Assembly (NCBI GenBank): GCA_905236225.1
Contig: CAJOPM010000194.1
Location: forward strand, 1 to 18,923
Length of the DNA stretch: 18,923 nucleotides
Source of the DNA: an uncultured Eubacterium sp.
GTDB taxonomy: Bacteria; Bacillota; Clostridia; Lachnospirales; Lachnospiraceae
Direction of reading: 5' to 3'
The notes below the pieces were generated by a model. That model searched no databases. It saw nothing but the letters and a program-made list of their open reading frames with translations, and was not told the origin of the DNA. The translations under genes and the position numbers were made by a program. This document shows, piece by piece, positions 7,370-14,151 of the stretch (its first letter is position 1; every line of letters starts with the position of its first letter).

Positions 7370-7900
7370 ATGAAGAAAAATCTGATTACACTTATTATAT
7401 TGGTGCTTTGTTTTGCTAATCTGGCACTGACTGCTGTTATGGTCATTACGATCCTTCCGCAGACTAAGCAAGCCAATGAGCTGATTACGGAAGTGGTAAG
7501 CGCGATAGACTTGGATTTAGAAGGCGGAGCGGCTGTTTCGAAGACAGGCGGCAGTTCTAGTATGGCTACTACGGTTTCGTATTCTATTGATGATGGCGAG
7601 ACTATGACCATAAATCTTACGCCGGGGTCTGACGGCGAGGCTCATATGGCAGTTATATCTGTTGCAGTTCAAATGGATTCAGAAAATGCAGATTATGAGA
7701 CGTATGCATCAGACGGAACGCTTGGCGATAAGGAAGATATGGTCAAAGATAAGATTAATGAAGTGGTTTCATCTCATACAGCCGAAGAGGTTGAAAGCGA
7801 CCAGGCTGGTATCAAGGATGAAATTACTGCAGCGCTTCAGGAGATGTATGGTTCTACATTTATTACCGGAGTCAGCTTTTCAAGCATTATGGTTCAATAA
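7370..7900 (+). CDS. fliL: flagellar basal-body-associated protein FliL
   Basis: FliL forms a ring around the stator and modulates motor torque. The protein has one N-terminal membrane helix (about 5-28, LITLIILVLCFANLALTAVM) followed by an extracytoplasmic domain of about 145 residues. Sequence conservation in this family is low, so the call leans on size, topology and its place between motB and fliM. I take the ATG at 7370 (176 residues) rather than the TTG at 7367, because AGAGGA at 7358-7363 is six bases from the ATG but only three from the TTG. The C-terminal part has the expected short helix and strand pairing ending GVSFSSIMVQ. Confidence 0.8.
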   Translation: MKKNLITLIILVLCFANLALTAVMVITILPQTKQANELITEVVSAIDLDLEGGAAVSKTGGSSSMATTVSYSIDDGETMTINLTPGSDGEAHMAVISVAVQMDSENADYETYASDGTLGDKEDMVKDKINEVVSSHTAEEVESDQAGIKDEITAALQEMYGSTFITGVSFSSIMVQ

Positions 7901-7922
7901 TGTGCAAAGAAGGTGTATTTGA

Positions 7923-8900
7923 TTGGGTGACGTATTATCACAAAATGAAATAGATAGTCTTCTGCAGGCGCTAAGCAGTGGTGAGCTTGATGTCGATGAG
8001 ATGAAAGATACCACTGAAAAACCGGTGAAGAGTTATGATTTTGCCAGGCCGGCGAAGTTCTCAAAGGAACATCTAAGGACGCTTGAGAATATTTTCGAGC
8101 ATTACGGCAGATTGTTATCAACTAATTTACCGGTCTATCTTAGAAAAAGTGTTACTGTTGAAGTGATGAATTCAGAAGCGGTTACTTATTCCGAGTTTTC
8201 AAATGCCTTGTCTAACCCTGTTATTTTAGGGGTGGTTAATATGGATCCTCTTGATGGAACCATAATAATGGATTTGGCTGACAACTTGGGGTTTGCAATA
8301 ATCGACAGAATGCTCGGAGGGCAGGGAGAAGCTCTTGAAAAAAGCAGAGATTTTTCTGAAATCGAGATGATTATCATTGAAAGAGTCTTGTCTAAATGTG
8401 TTGAGCTTCTGGAAGAACCATGGGAAGGCGTGGTTGAGATTCATCCAAGACTAGAGAGAATTGAGACAAATTCGCAGTTCGCACAGTTTATTTCTCCAAA
8501 TGAAATGATAGCAATTGTAACACTTGATATTAAAATTGGAGATGTGCAGGGACTTATGAATGTCTGCCTTCCATTTATCACACTAGAAGACGTTATTGAT
8601 AAATTGAATACCAAATTCTGGTATTCATCACTTAAAAAGGATTCTGACAAAGAATACAGAGAAAACATTGAAATGTTGCTTGAGAAGGCTCCTATGCCGA
8701 TTAAAGCTGTTTTAGGGAATACACTTATTTCGGTCGGAGATTTCTTGGGATTACAAGTTGGAGATATTATTCGAGTCGATACCAAGGTGGATGAAGAACT
8801 TGATGTCTATGTAGGCAATATCAAGAAATTTAAGGCATTGCCCGGTACGTCGGATGATGATTACGCAGTAAGAGTTACCTCAGTTATCAGAGAGGAGTAG
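7923..8900 (+). CDS. fliM: flagellar motor switch protein FliM
   Basis: FliM is the rotor-ring protein that receives CheY-P and sets rotation direction. The start is TTG at 7923, with AGAAGGTG at 7908-7915 in the right place. Residues 4-16 (VLSQNEIDSLLQA) are the CheY-P-binding peptide. YDFARPAKFSKEHLRTLE begins at 38. The CheC-like middle domain has LGGQGE at 131-136 but not the catalytic Glu/Asn pair, as expected for FliM. The C-terminal SpoA domain covers about 245-322 (APMPIKAVLGNTLISVGDFL, then GDIIRV). The length of 325 residues is typical. It is followed after nine bases by fliY, its ring partner. Confidence 0.95.
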   Translation: MGDVLSQNEIDSLLQALSSGELDVDEMKDTTEKPVKSYDFARPAKFSKEHLRTLENIFEHYGRLLSTNLPVYLRKSVTVEVMNSEAVTYSEFSNALSNPVILGVVNMDPLDGTIIMDLADNLGFAIIDRMLGGQGEALEKSRDFSEIEMIIIERVLSKCVELLEEPWEGVVEIHPRLERIETNSQFAQFISPNEMIAIVTLDIKIGDVQGLMNVCLPFITLEDVIDKLNTKFWYSSLKKDSDKEYRENIEMLLEKAPMPIKAVLGNTLISVGDFLGLQVGDIIRVDTKVDEELDVYVGNIKKFKALPGTSDDDYAVRVTSVIREE

Positions 8901-8909
8901 AAGAGTTTT

Positions 8910-10124
8910 ATGGATGGAGTTCTATCACAAGAGGAGATTAACGCTCTACTAAGTCAATCGGAAGCGGGAGAAGATGTTGGCGCTTCGGCAGATGCTGGCG
9001 GTTCATCTCAAGGTACTGAGAATATTCTTTCGGATGATGAAAAAGACGCGATTGGCGAAGTTGCCAATATAAGTATGGGTACAGCAGCCACCACACTTTT
9101 TTCGCTTGTTAATCGTAAGGTGGAAATATCCACGCCTACAGTAGAGGAAAGCACATGGGACGACCTTATGGAAGAGTATGAAAGACCTTGTGTTTTTATC
9201 AGAATTGCTTATACCGTAGGTATTGATGGAAGTAATCTGTTAGTGCTCAAAGAGAATGATGTTAAGATTATTACCGATCTTATGATGGGCGGCGATGGAA
9301 GTAATACAGATGGTGAGCTTGGAGAATTGCATCTTAGTGCTATTTCTGAAGCTATGAATCAGATGATGGGTTCGTCAGCTACGTCTTTGTCGTCGATGCT
9401 TAATAAGACGATTGATATCAGCCCACCGGTGGCTAATAGGATTGATTTCCAGGAAGATGTCGATGAAAACAGTATAGACGAGTTTTTATCAGGACAATTT
9501 GTAAAGATTAAATTCAAGATGCTTATAGGTGATCTTGTAGACAGCGAGATTATGCAGCTTTATCCGTATTCTTTTGCCAGAGTTATGGTAGAGAGCTTTA
9601 TGGATAATATGAAGGGCGAGGCAGAAGCTCCTGCAGAAGAAGCGCCTGCGCCGCAAGCAGCAGCGCCTCAAAGCGCTCCGCAGCCTGCGCCGGCTCCGCA
9701 AAGTGCGCCCACGCCGCAAGCAGCAGCGCCTGCGGGTGATCAGCAGATGGCGGCAGGACAGCCAATGATGGGTCAACCTATGATGGGACAGCCAATGATG
9801 GGTCAACCTATGATGTATCAGCAACCGATCAATGTTCAGCCGGCTCAGTTTGGAGCATTCGATCCGGGAGCATCCTCAATTGTACAGCCTGAAAATATTG
9901 ATTTAATTATGGATGTACCTCTTGAGGTTTCGGTCGAATTAGGAAGAACTACAAGATCGATTCAAGAAATATTGGACTTTTCACCCGGAACTATTATAGA
10001 ATTAAATAAAATAGCCGGTGAGCCGATTGATATTTTGGTCAACGGAAAATATGTTGCAAAAGGCGAAGTAGTAGTCATTGAAGAAAGTTTTGGTGTAAGA
10101 ATTACAGAAATTGTACAAAACTAA
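8910..10124 (+). CDS. fliY: motor switch phosphatase FliY (FliN with CheC-like domain)
   Basis: FliY is the Firmicute form of FliN: a rotor-ring protein that also dephosphorylates CheY-P. Residues 3-15 (GVLSQEEINALLS) copy the CheY-binding peptide of FliM. The CheC-like domain, about 38-230, has both phosphatase signatures intact: D46-E50-N53-P76 and S143-E147-N150-P173, each fitting the D/S-x3-E-x2-N-x22-P pattern. A linker of about 90 residues (236-325) is rich in Ala, Pro and Gln and includes four GQPMM repeats (283-302). The C-terminal FliN domain, about 330-402, has VPLEVSVELGRTTRSIQEIL and GEPIDILVNGKYVAKGEVVV. The linker DNA is clearly more GC-rich than its surroundings. A weak AGAGGAG (8891-8897) sits 12 bases upstream of the ATG. 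Confidence 0.95.
   Translation: MDGVLSQEEINALLSQSEAGEDVGASADAGGSSQGTENILSDDEKDAIGEVANISMGTAATTLFSLVNRKVEISTPTVEESTWDDLMEEYERPCVFIRIAYTVGIDGSNLLVLKENDVKIITDLMMGGDGSNTDGELGELHLSAISEAMNQMMGSSATSLSSMLNKTIDISPPVANRIDFQEDVDENSIDEFLSGQFVKIKFKMLIGDLVDSEIMQLYPYSFARVMVESFMDNMKGEAEAPAEEAPAPQAAAPQSAPQPAPAPQSAPTPQAAAPAGDQQMAAGQPMMGQPMMGQPMMGQPMMYQQPINVQPAQFGAFDPGASSIVQPENIDLIMDVPLEVSVELGRTTRSIQEILDFSPGTIIELNKIAGEPIDILVNGKYVAKGEVVVIEESFGVRITEIVQN
9649..9731 (+). repeat. 20-bp direct repeat pair in the fliY linker
   Basis: CGCCGCAAGCAGCAGCGCCT occurs perfectly at 9649-9668 and 9712-9731, encoding Ala/Pro/Gln-rich linker sequence. The segment between is also built of CCGCA and GCGCC-type units, so the whole stretch looks like diverged tandem duplication. 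Confidence 0.85.
9756..9815 (+). repeat. perfect 2 x 30-bp tandem repeat in fliY
   Basis: Two identical 30-bp units (9756-9785 and 9786-9815), each made of two similar 15-bp halves, encode four successive GQPMM pentapeptides. Repeat copy number is a multiple of three bases, so gain or loss would keep the frame and only change linker length. Confidence 0.95.
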
Positions 10125-10137
10125 TCTGAATGTGGTA

Positions 10138-10146
10138 TGCTATAAT
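10138..10146 (+). promoter_or_regulatory. extended -10 promoter candidate before cheY
   Basis: TGCTATAAT at 10138-10146 is a perfect extended -10 element, in the 67-base gap between fliY and cheY and about 46 bases before the cheY ATG. No good -35 is seen at the usual distance (AAACTA at 10118-10123), which extended -10 promoters can tolerate. It could give cheY and later genes extra transcription. Confidence 0.5.
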
Positions 10147-10191
10147 ATATATTAGATTATTCAAAATTATTTAAAGAGGAGAGAGTAAATT

Positions 10192-10554
10192 ATGGCTAAG
10201 AAGGTTTTGATTTGCGATGACGCAGCTTTCATGAGGATGATGATAAAGGACATCCTGACGAAAAACGGCTATGAGATTGCCGGAGAAGCCGAAAATGGTC
10301 AAAAAGCAGTTGAAAAATACGGAGAGACCAGCCCGGATTTAGTACTTATGGATATTACAATGCCGGAGATGGATGGCATTCAGGCACTTAAGAAAATCAG
10401 AGAATCTGATTCCGGAGCCAGCGTAATAATGTGTTCAGCTATGGGACAGCAGGCTATGGTTATTGAAGCTATTCAATCCGGAGCAAAGGACTTTATTGTT
10501 AAGCCGTTCCAGGCAGATCGTGTTCTTGAGGCTGTTAAGAAAGTAATTGGATAA
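10192..10554 (+). CDS. cheY: chemotaxis response regulator CheY
   Basis: A 120-residue stand-alone receiver domain, phosphorylated by CheA and binding FliM/FliY to change rotation. All active-site residues are present: D9 and D10 for metal, phosphoacceptor D54 (LVLMDITMPEMDG), S82 (MCSAMGQQ) and K104 (IVKPF). No output domain follows, which fits CheY. AAAGAGGAGAGAG (10173-10185) is a strong ribosome binding site. Its place between fliY and fliO is the usual one in Clostridia and Bacilli. Its last eight bases overlap the fliO start. Confidence 0.95.
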   Translation: MAKKVLICDDAAFMRMMIKDILTKNGYEIAGEAENGQKAVEKYGETSPDLVLMDITMPEMDGIQALKKIRESDSGASVIMCSAMGQQAMVIEAIQSGAKDFIVKPFQADRVLEAVKKVIG

Positions 10555-10945
10555 TACAATTTATTTGACTTTGACTTCTTCTGTTAGCAAGTCTTCTTCT
10601 GTATGGCAGTTTATACAAGTACTGTTAATATTTGTGTTTGTTCTTCTTATTACATACTTTACGACAAAGTTTGTCGGAAGCTATCAGAAGGGAATGACAC
10701 AAAACAATAGTATTCAAATTTTAGAAGCTATGAAAATCGGCAATAACAAATATATTCAGATAGTAAAAGTACTTGATGAATATTATGTTATTGCCGTTGC
10801 TAAGGATAATGTTGCTATGCTTGGGACTTTGAGTGAAGAGGAAGCTCAAAAGATCAAAGAAAAAAAAGCCGGTAACTCAAAACAATTTAGTGAAACCCTA
10901 AGTGAAGTAATGGACAAATTCAAAGATAAACTTCCGAAAAAATAA
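10547..10945 (+). CDS. fliO: flagellar export protein FliO
   Basis: FliO is a small membrane chaperone for assembly of the FliP ring. The protein of 132 residues has a short N-terminus, one membrane helix at about 20-40 (WQFIQVLLIFVFVLLITYF) and a cytoplasmic domain with the family-like ILEAMKIGNNKYIQIVKVLD, then YYVIAVAKDNVAML. The tail is Lys-rich. The TTG at 10547 overlaps cheY by eight bases and has only a weak AAGAAAG upstream; TTGs at 10565 and 10571 are alternatives that would shorten it by six or eight residues. FliO is poorly conserved, so position before fliP supports the call. Confidence 0.85.
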   Translation: MDNTIYLTLTSSVSKSSSVWQFIQVLLIFVFVLLITYFTTKFVGSYQKGMTQNNSIQILEAMKIGNNKYIQIVKVLDEYYVIAVAKDNVAMLGTLSEEEAQKIKEKKAGNSKQFSETLSEVMDKFKDKLPKK

Positions 10946-10954
10946 GCAGAAACA

Positions 10955-11824
10955 ATGAAAACGAAAAAAATTAAAAAGATTTATTGTATTGCATCGTTGA
11001 TTTTTGCGATATTTGTTCTGGTTTTAGCTTTTTCATTCTGCTTTGGCACTAAAACGTATGCCACGGAAACTGATGCAGATGCAATTCAGGATGAATTGCA
11101 AGATTTGCAGATTGAAAGTTCTGATGGAGATGTACCAAGTGCACAGGACGATATCAACGATGGATTTTCCATAATATATAATAATGACAGCGGCAGTCTA
11201 TCTGGATCGCTACGTATATTATTGGTGTTGACAGTTATATCTTTAGCACCGTCAATTCTCATTATGTTGACCTCGTTTACGAGGATAATCATAGTGCTTC
11301 ACTTCGTCAGGACGGCTATAGGTACTCAGACGGCACCCCCTAACCAGGTGCTAATTGGACTAGCCTTGTTCCTGACATTATTTATTATGTCTCCGATATT
11401 TTCTCAGATTAATGAAAATGCCATTAAGCCGCTTGATGCCGGTGAGATCACTCAAGAAGAAGCACTCGAGGCTGGCCTTGAGCCAATTAGAGAATTTATG
11501 TATCAGCAGACTCAGGCAAAGGATCTTAAGATGTTTTGTGAGATTGCTGATGTTGAATATGATTCGGAGAATCTTGATGATATTTCTATTACGGTTATTA
11601 TTCCGAGCTTTATAATTAGCGAGCTTAGAACTGCTTTTATTATTGGATTTTTGATTTATATACCGTTTATAGTTATTGATATGGTGGTGGCATCGGTTCT
11701 TATGTCTATGGGTATGATGATGCTTCCGCCTACGACAATATCGATGCCGTTTAAAGTACTGCTCTTTATATTAGCAGATGGATGGAATCTTGTTATTGGA
11801 AATGTAGTAAAGACATTTTACTAA
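10955..11824 (+). CDS. fliP: flagellar export gate protein FliP
   Basis: FliP forms, with FliQ and FliR, the core pore of the flagellar type III export gate in the inner membrane. Residues 1-36 look like a cleavable signal peptide (basic start, hydrophobic 12-30, likely cut after TYA). The conserved family core follows: ISLAPSILIMLTSFTRIIIV, GTQTAPPNQVLIGLALFLTL, and near the C-terminus SVLMSMGMMMLPPTTISMPF, then KVLLFILADGWNLV. The length of 289 residues includes a somewhat long, acidic region between the signal peptide and the first conserved helix. No good ribosome binding site is seen before the ATG (AAGCAGAAACA). Confidence 0.96.
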   Translation: MKTKKIKKIYCIASLIFAIFVLVLAFSFCFGTKTYATETDADAIQDELQDLQIESSDGDVPSAQDDINDGFSIIYNNDSGSLSGSLRILLVLTVISLAPSILIMLTSFTRIIIVLHFVRTAIGTQTAPPNQVLIGLALFLTLFIMSPIFSQINENAIKPLDAGEITQEEALEAGLEPIREFMYQQTQAKDLKMFCEIADVEYDSENLDDISITVIIPSFIISELRTAFIIGFLIYIPFIVIDMVVASVLMSMGMMMLPPTTISMPFKVLLFILADGWNLVIGNVVKTFY

Positions 11825-11851
11825 CAGTTTACACATTAAGAAGGTGAAATT

Positions 11852-12124
11852 ATGATTACTGAGGCTAATGTTATAGATATTGCTCAAGAGGCAATATACA
11901 CAATTATAATTACTTCAGCGCCTCCTCTTTTGGTATCACTTATAGTCGGATTGGTAGTAAGTATTTTTCAGACTGTAACATCAATTCAGGAGCAGACGCT
12001 TACATTTGTGCCAAAGATTGTTGCCGTATTTGCGGGAATCATGCTTTTTGGTTCGTGGATGCTTCATCAGATGACGGAATTTACAGAAGAACTTTGGAAT
12101 GGATTTAGTATTTATATTGGTTGA
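11852..12124 (+). CDS. fliQ: flagellar export gate protein FliQ
   Basis: A 90-residue protein with two membrane helices (about 15-38 and 52-72), the standard FliQ size and topology. Family marks include VSLIVGLVVSIFQTVTSIQE, QTLTFVPKIVAV and the C-terminal helix ending in WNGFSIYIG. It packs around the FliP/FliR core of the export gate. AGAAGGTG at 11839-11846 is a good ribosome binding site, unlike those of its neighbours fliP and fliR. Confidence 0.96.
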   Translation: MITEANVIDIAQEAIYTIIITSAPPLLVSLIVGLVVSIFQTVTSIQEQTLTFVPKIVAVFAGIMLFGSWMLHQMTEFTEELWNGFSIYIG

Positions 12125-12133
12125 TCATAGATT

Positions 12134-12913
12134 ATGGTAGAATACAGTTTTACATTTGAGCATCTACAGTATTTTATACTTATTCTGGTTCGTGTTTCGG
12201 CATTTATGGTGACGGCTCCTTTGTTTAACATTTCTTCGGTAACAGCCAGAGTCAGAGTGGGATGTTCAATATTCCTTTCGCTGATTCTGTTTTATACACT
12301 TCCGGATGTGAGCATTGAATATAGTGAGATTATAGAATACTCAATTATTGTACTTAAGGAAGGAATTACGGGATTGCTGATTGGTTTTGCAGCATATCTG
12401 TGTAATTCTATTATTTTATTTGCGGGTAATTTGATTGATACACAGATTGGTCTTGCAATGGCTAGTGAATATGATCCTGTATCAAGAACGCAGGTTACTA
12501 TATCCGGAGAGTTTTACAATTATATAGTTCTGCTGTTGCTTTTGGTATCAGGCTTATTTACCTATTTAATTAATGCCTTTGTTGAAGCGTATACGCTTAT
12601 TCCCGTAAATGGTGCCGTATTTGAGTGGGAGAATCTTGCCACGGCGCTGATAACATACATAACCGATCTTATGATTATTGCATTTAGGATTATTTTGCCT
12701 GTATTTGCAGTGACAATGATTACCAACTGCATACTTGGCATAATGTCTAAGGTTGCATCTCAGATGAATATGTTCTCTGTAGGTATACAGATAAAGGTAT
12801 TTATGGGATTTGCGGCAATGTTTTTAACGATAACGCTATTGCCGTATGTTTCGGATTATATTTTTACCGAAATGAGAAAGATGATAGTTATCTTTGTTAA
12901 ATCAATGTATTGA
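12134..12913 (+). CDS. fliR: flagellar export gate protein FliR
   Basis: FliR is the single-copy subunit of the FliP/FliQ/FliR export pore. The 259 residues carry six or so hydrophobic helices, with family-typical FILILVRVSAFMVTAPLFN near the N-terminus, GLLIGFAAYLCNSIILFAGN and DTQIGLAMASEYDPVS in the middle, and GIMSKVASQMNMFSVGIQIK later. It starts nine bases after fliQ stops, and I see no purine-rich ribosome binding site (GATCATAGATT), so translation may depend on coupling to fliQ. Confidence 0.95.
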   Translation: MVEYSFTFEHLQYFILILVRVSAFMVTAPLFNISSVTARVRVGCSIFLSLILFYTLPDVSIEYSEIIEYSIIVLKEGITGLLIGFAAYLCNSIILFAGNLIDTQIGLAMASEYDPVSRTQVTISGEFYNYIVLLLLLVSGLFTYLINAFVEAYTLIPVNGAVFEWENLATALITYITDLMIIAFRIILPVFAVTMITNCILGIMSKVASQMNMFSVGIQIKVFMGFAAMFLTITLLPYVSDYIFTEMRKMIVIFVKSMY

Positions 12914-12935
12914 CATTGCTTTAGTATAATTGCGT

Positions 12936-14090
12936 ATGAATAATTGTATTTTATTATCTGATGAGTCAAATGAACTTAATAAGATTAAACTGAATCTTCA
13001 GTTTTTTGCCAAAGAAGGTCCCGGAGGAGAAAAGACAGAGCCTGCTACTGAGAAGAGACTTAATGAAGCCAGGGAAGAAGGCAAGGTTGTTAAGAGCAGA
13101 GAATTAGGATTCGCTGTTGAGCTTATAGCTTTGTTTTTGGTTTTAAAGCTGGCAATGTCATTTGTTTCGGGCATGCTTCTTAATCTGTTTGAGTTGTTTT
13201 ATAACAGGATACCTGATTTTGCTGTTAATAAGTCGGGTTTTTCTGTTCGCGATTCATCTATTGTTGCTAATGCGGCGATGTATAGAATACTGCTTATATG
13301 TTTACCGTTTTTTATAGCCGGGGTTGTGGTAGCGGTAGCAATAAACATCATTCAGTTAAAAGGAATCAAGGTTACTCTAAAGCCGCTAAAACCCAAGCTT
13401 GATAAGTTTAATCCGGTAAACGGTGTTAAGAGAATGTTTTCTAAGGATTCTCTTTTTGAGTTGCTTAAATCAATACTAAAGATTGCAATTATTGCTCTTG
13501 TTGCATATTCCGTGCTTAGAAATGAAGCTGATCAGCTGTTTGCTCTGTATGATATAGAACTTGAGCAGGCGATTATTTTAATTGGCAATATTATTATTAA
13601 TATGGGGCTTAGAATTGCCTTCGTTTACCTTATCATAGGATTGGTTGACTTTATATATCAAAAAAGAAAATTTAATGAAGATATGAAGATGACCAAGCAG
13701 GAAGTAAAAGAGGAGATGAAGAATGCAGAGGGTAGCCCTGAGGTCAAAGGACAGCAAAAACGTCGTATGAGAGAGGCGTCTCAGCGTCGTATGATGGCAC
13801 AGCTTCCTACAGCTGATGTTATTATTACGAACCCGACACATATTTCGGTAGCTCTTAAATACGATAATACCGTTGCAAAGGCTCCTATTGTAATTGCTAA
13901 GGGTGAAGATTATCTGGCACTTAAAATTCGAGAAATGGCACAGCAGTATAATATCGAAATGGTAGAGGACAGACCTCTTGCAAGGATGCTATATGCTACT
14001 GTCGATATCGGAAATGAGATACCGCCGGAATTATATAAAACTGTTGCCGAAATACTAGCTGTTGTATATAAGGCTAAGAATAAAGTATAA
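12936..14090 (+). CDS. flhB: flagellar export switch protein FlhB
   Basis: FlhB is the export-gate protein whose self-cleavage switches substrate class from rod/hook to filament. From the ATG at 12936 it has 384 residues; a TTG at 12930 adds two. The N-terminus has LNLQFFAKEGPGGEKTEPAT, then EKRLNEAREEGKVVKSRE, common in Clostridial FlhB. Four membrane helices follow. The cytoplasmic domain carries the autocleavage NPTH at 299-302, within VIITNPTHISVALKYD, with cleavage expected between N299 and P300. The C-terminal ARMLYATVDIGNEIPPELYK is also conserved. No ribosome binding site is visible before either start. Confidence 0.95.
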   Translation: MNNCILLSDESNELNKIKLNLQFFAKEGPGGEKTEPATEKRLNEAREEGKVVKSRELGFAVELIALFLVLKLAMSFVSGMLLNLFELFYNRIPDFAVNKSGFSVRDSSIVANAAMYRILLICLPFFIAGVVVAVAINIIQLKGIKVTLKPLKPKLDKFNPVNGVKRMFSKDSLFELLKSILKIAIIALVAYSVLRNEADQLFALYDIELEQAIILIGNIIINMGLRIAFVYLIIGLVDFIYQKRKFNEDMKMTKQEVKEEMKNAEGSPEVKGQQKRRMREASQRRMMAQLPTADVIITNPTHISVALKYDNTVAKAPIVIAKGEDYLALKIREMAQQYNIEMVEDRPLARMLYATVDIGNEIPPELYKTVAEILAVVYKAKNKV

Positions 14091-14094
14091 TATA

Positions 14095-14122
14095 TTGTGT
14101 TATTTAAATTAAACAGTATAAT
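14095..14122 (+). promoter_or_regulatory. possible promoter before flhA
   Basis: TTGTGT at 14095-14100 (three of six to TTGACA), a 16-base spacer and a perfect TATAAT at 14117-14122, in the 61-base gap between flhB and flhA. A SigA start at about 14130 would leave a short leader carrying the strong flhA ribosome binding site. The gap is AT-rich, so a chance match is possible. Confidence 0.35.
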
Positions 14123-14151
14123 AATATTAGAGTGAGGAAAGGAGGATTATT

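Noticed and set aside
9489..9824. 111-codon minus-strand frame rich in Arg and His
   Set aside because: It is the antisense reading of the repeat-bearing fliY linker; the composition is explained by the repeats.
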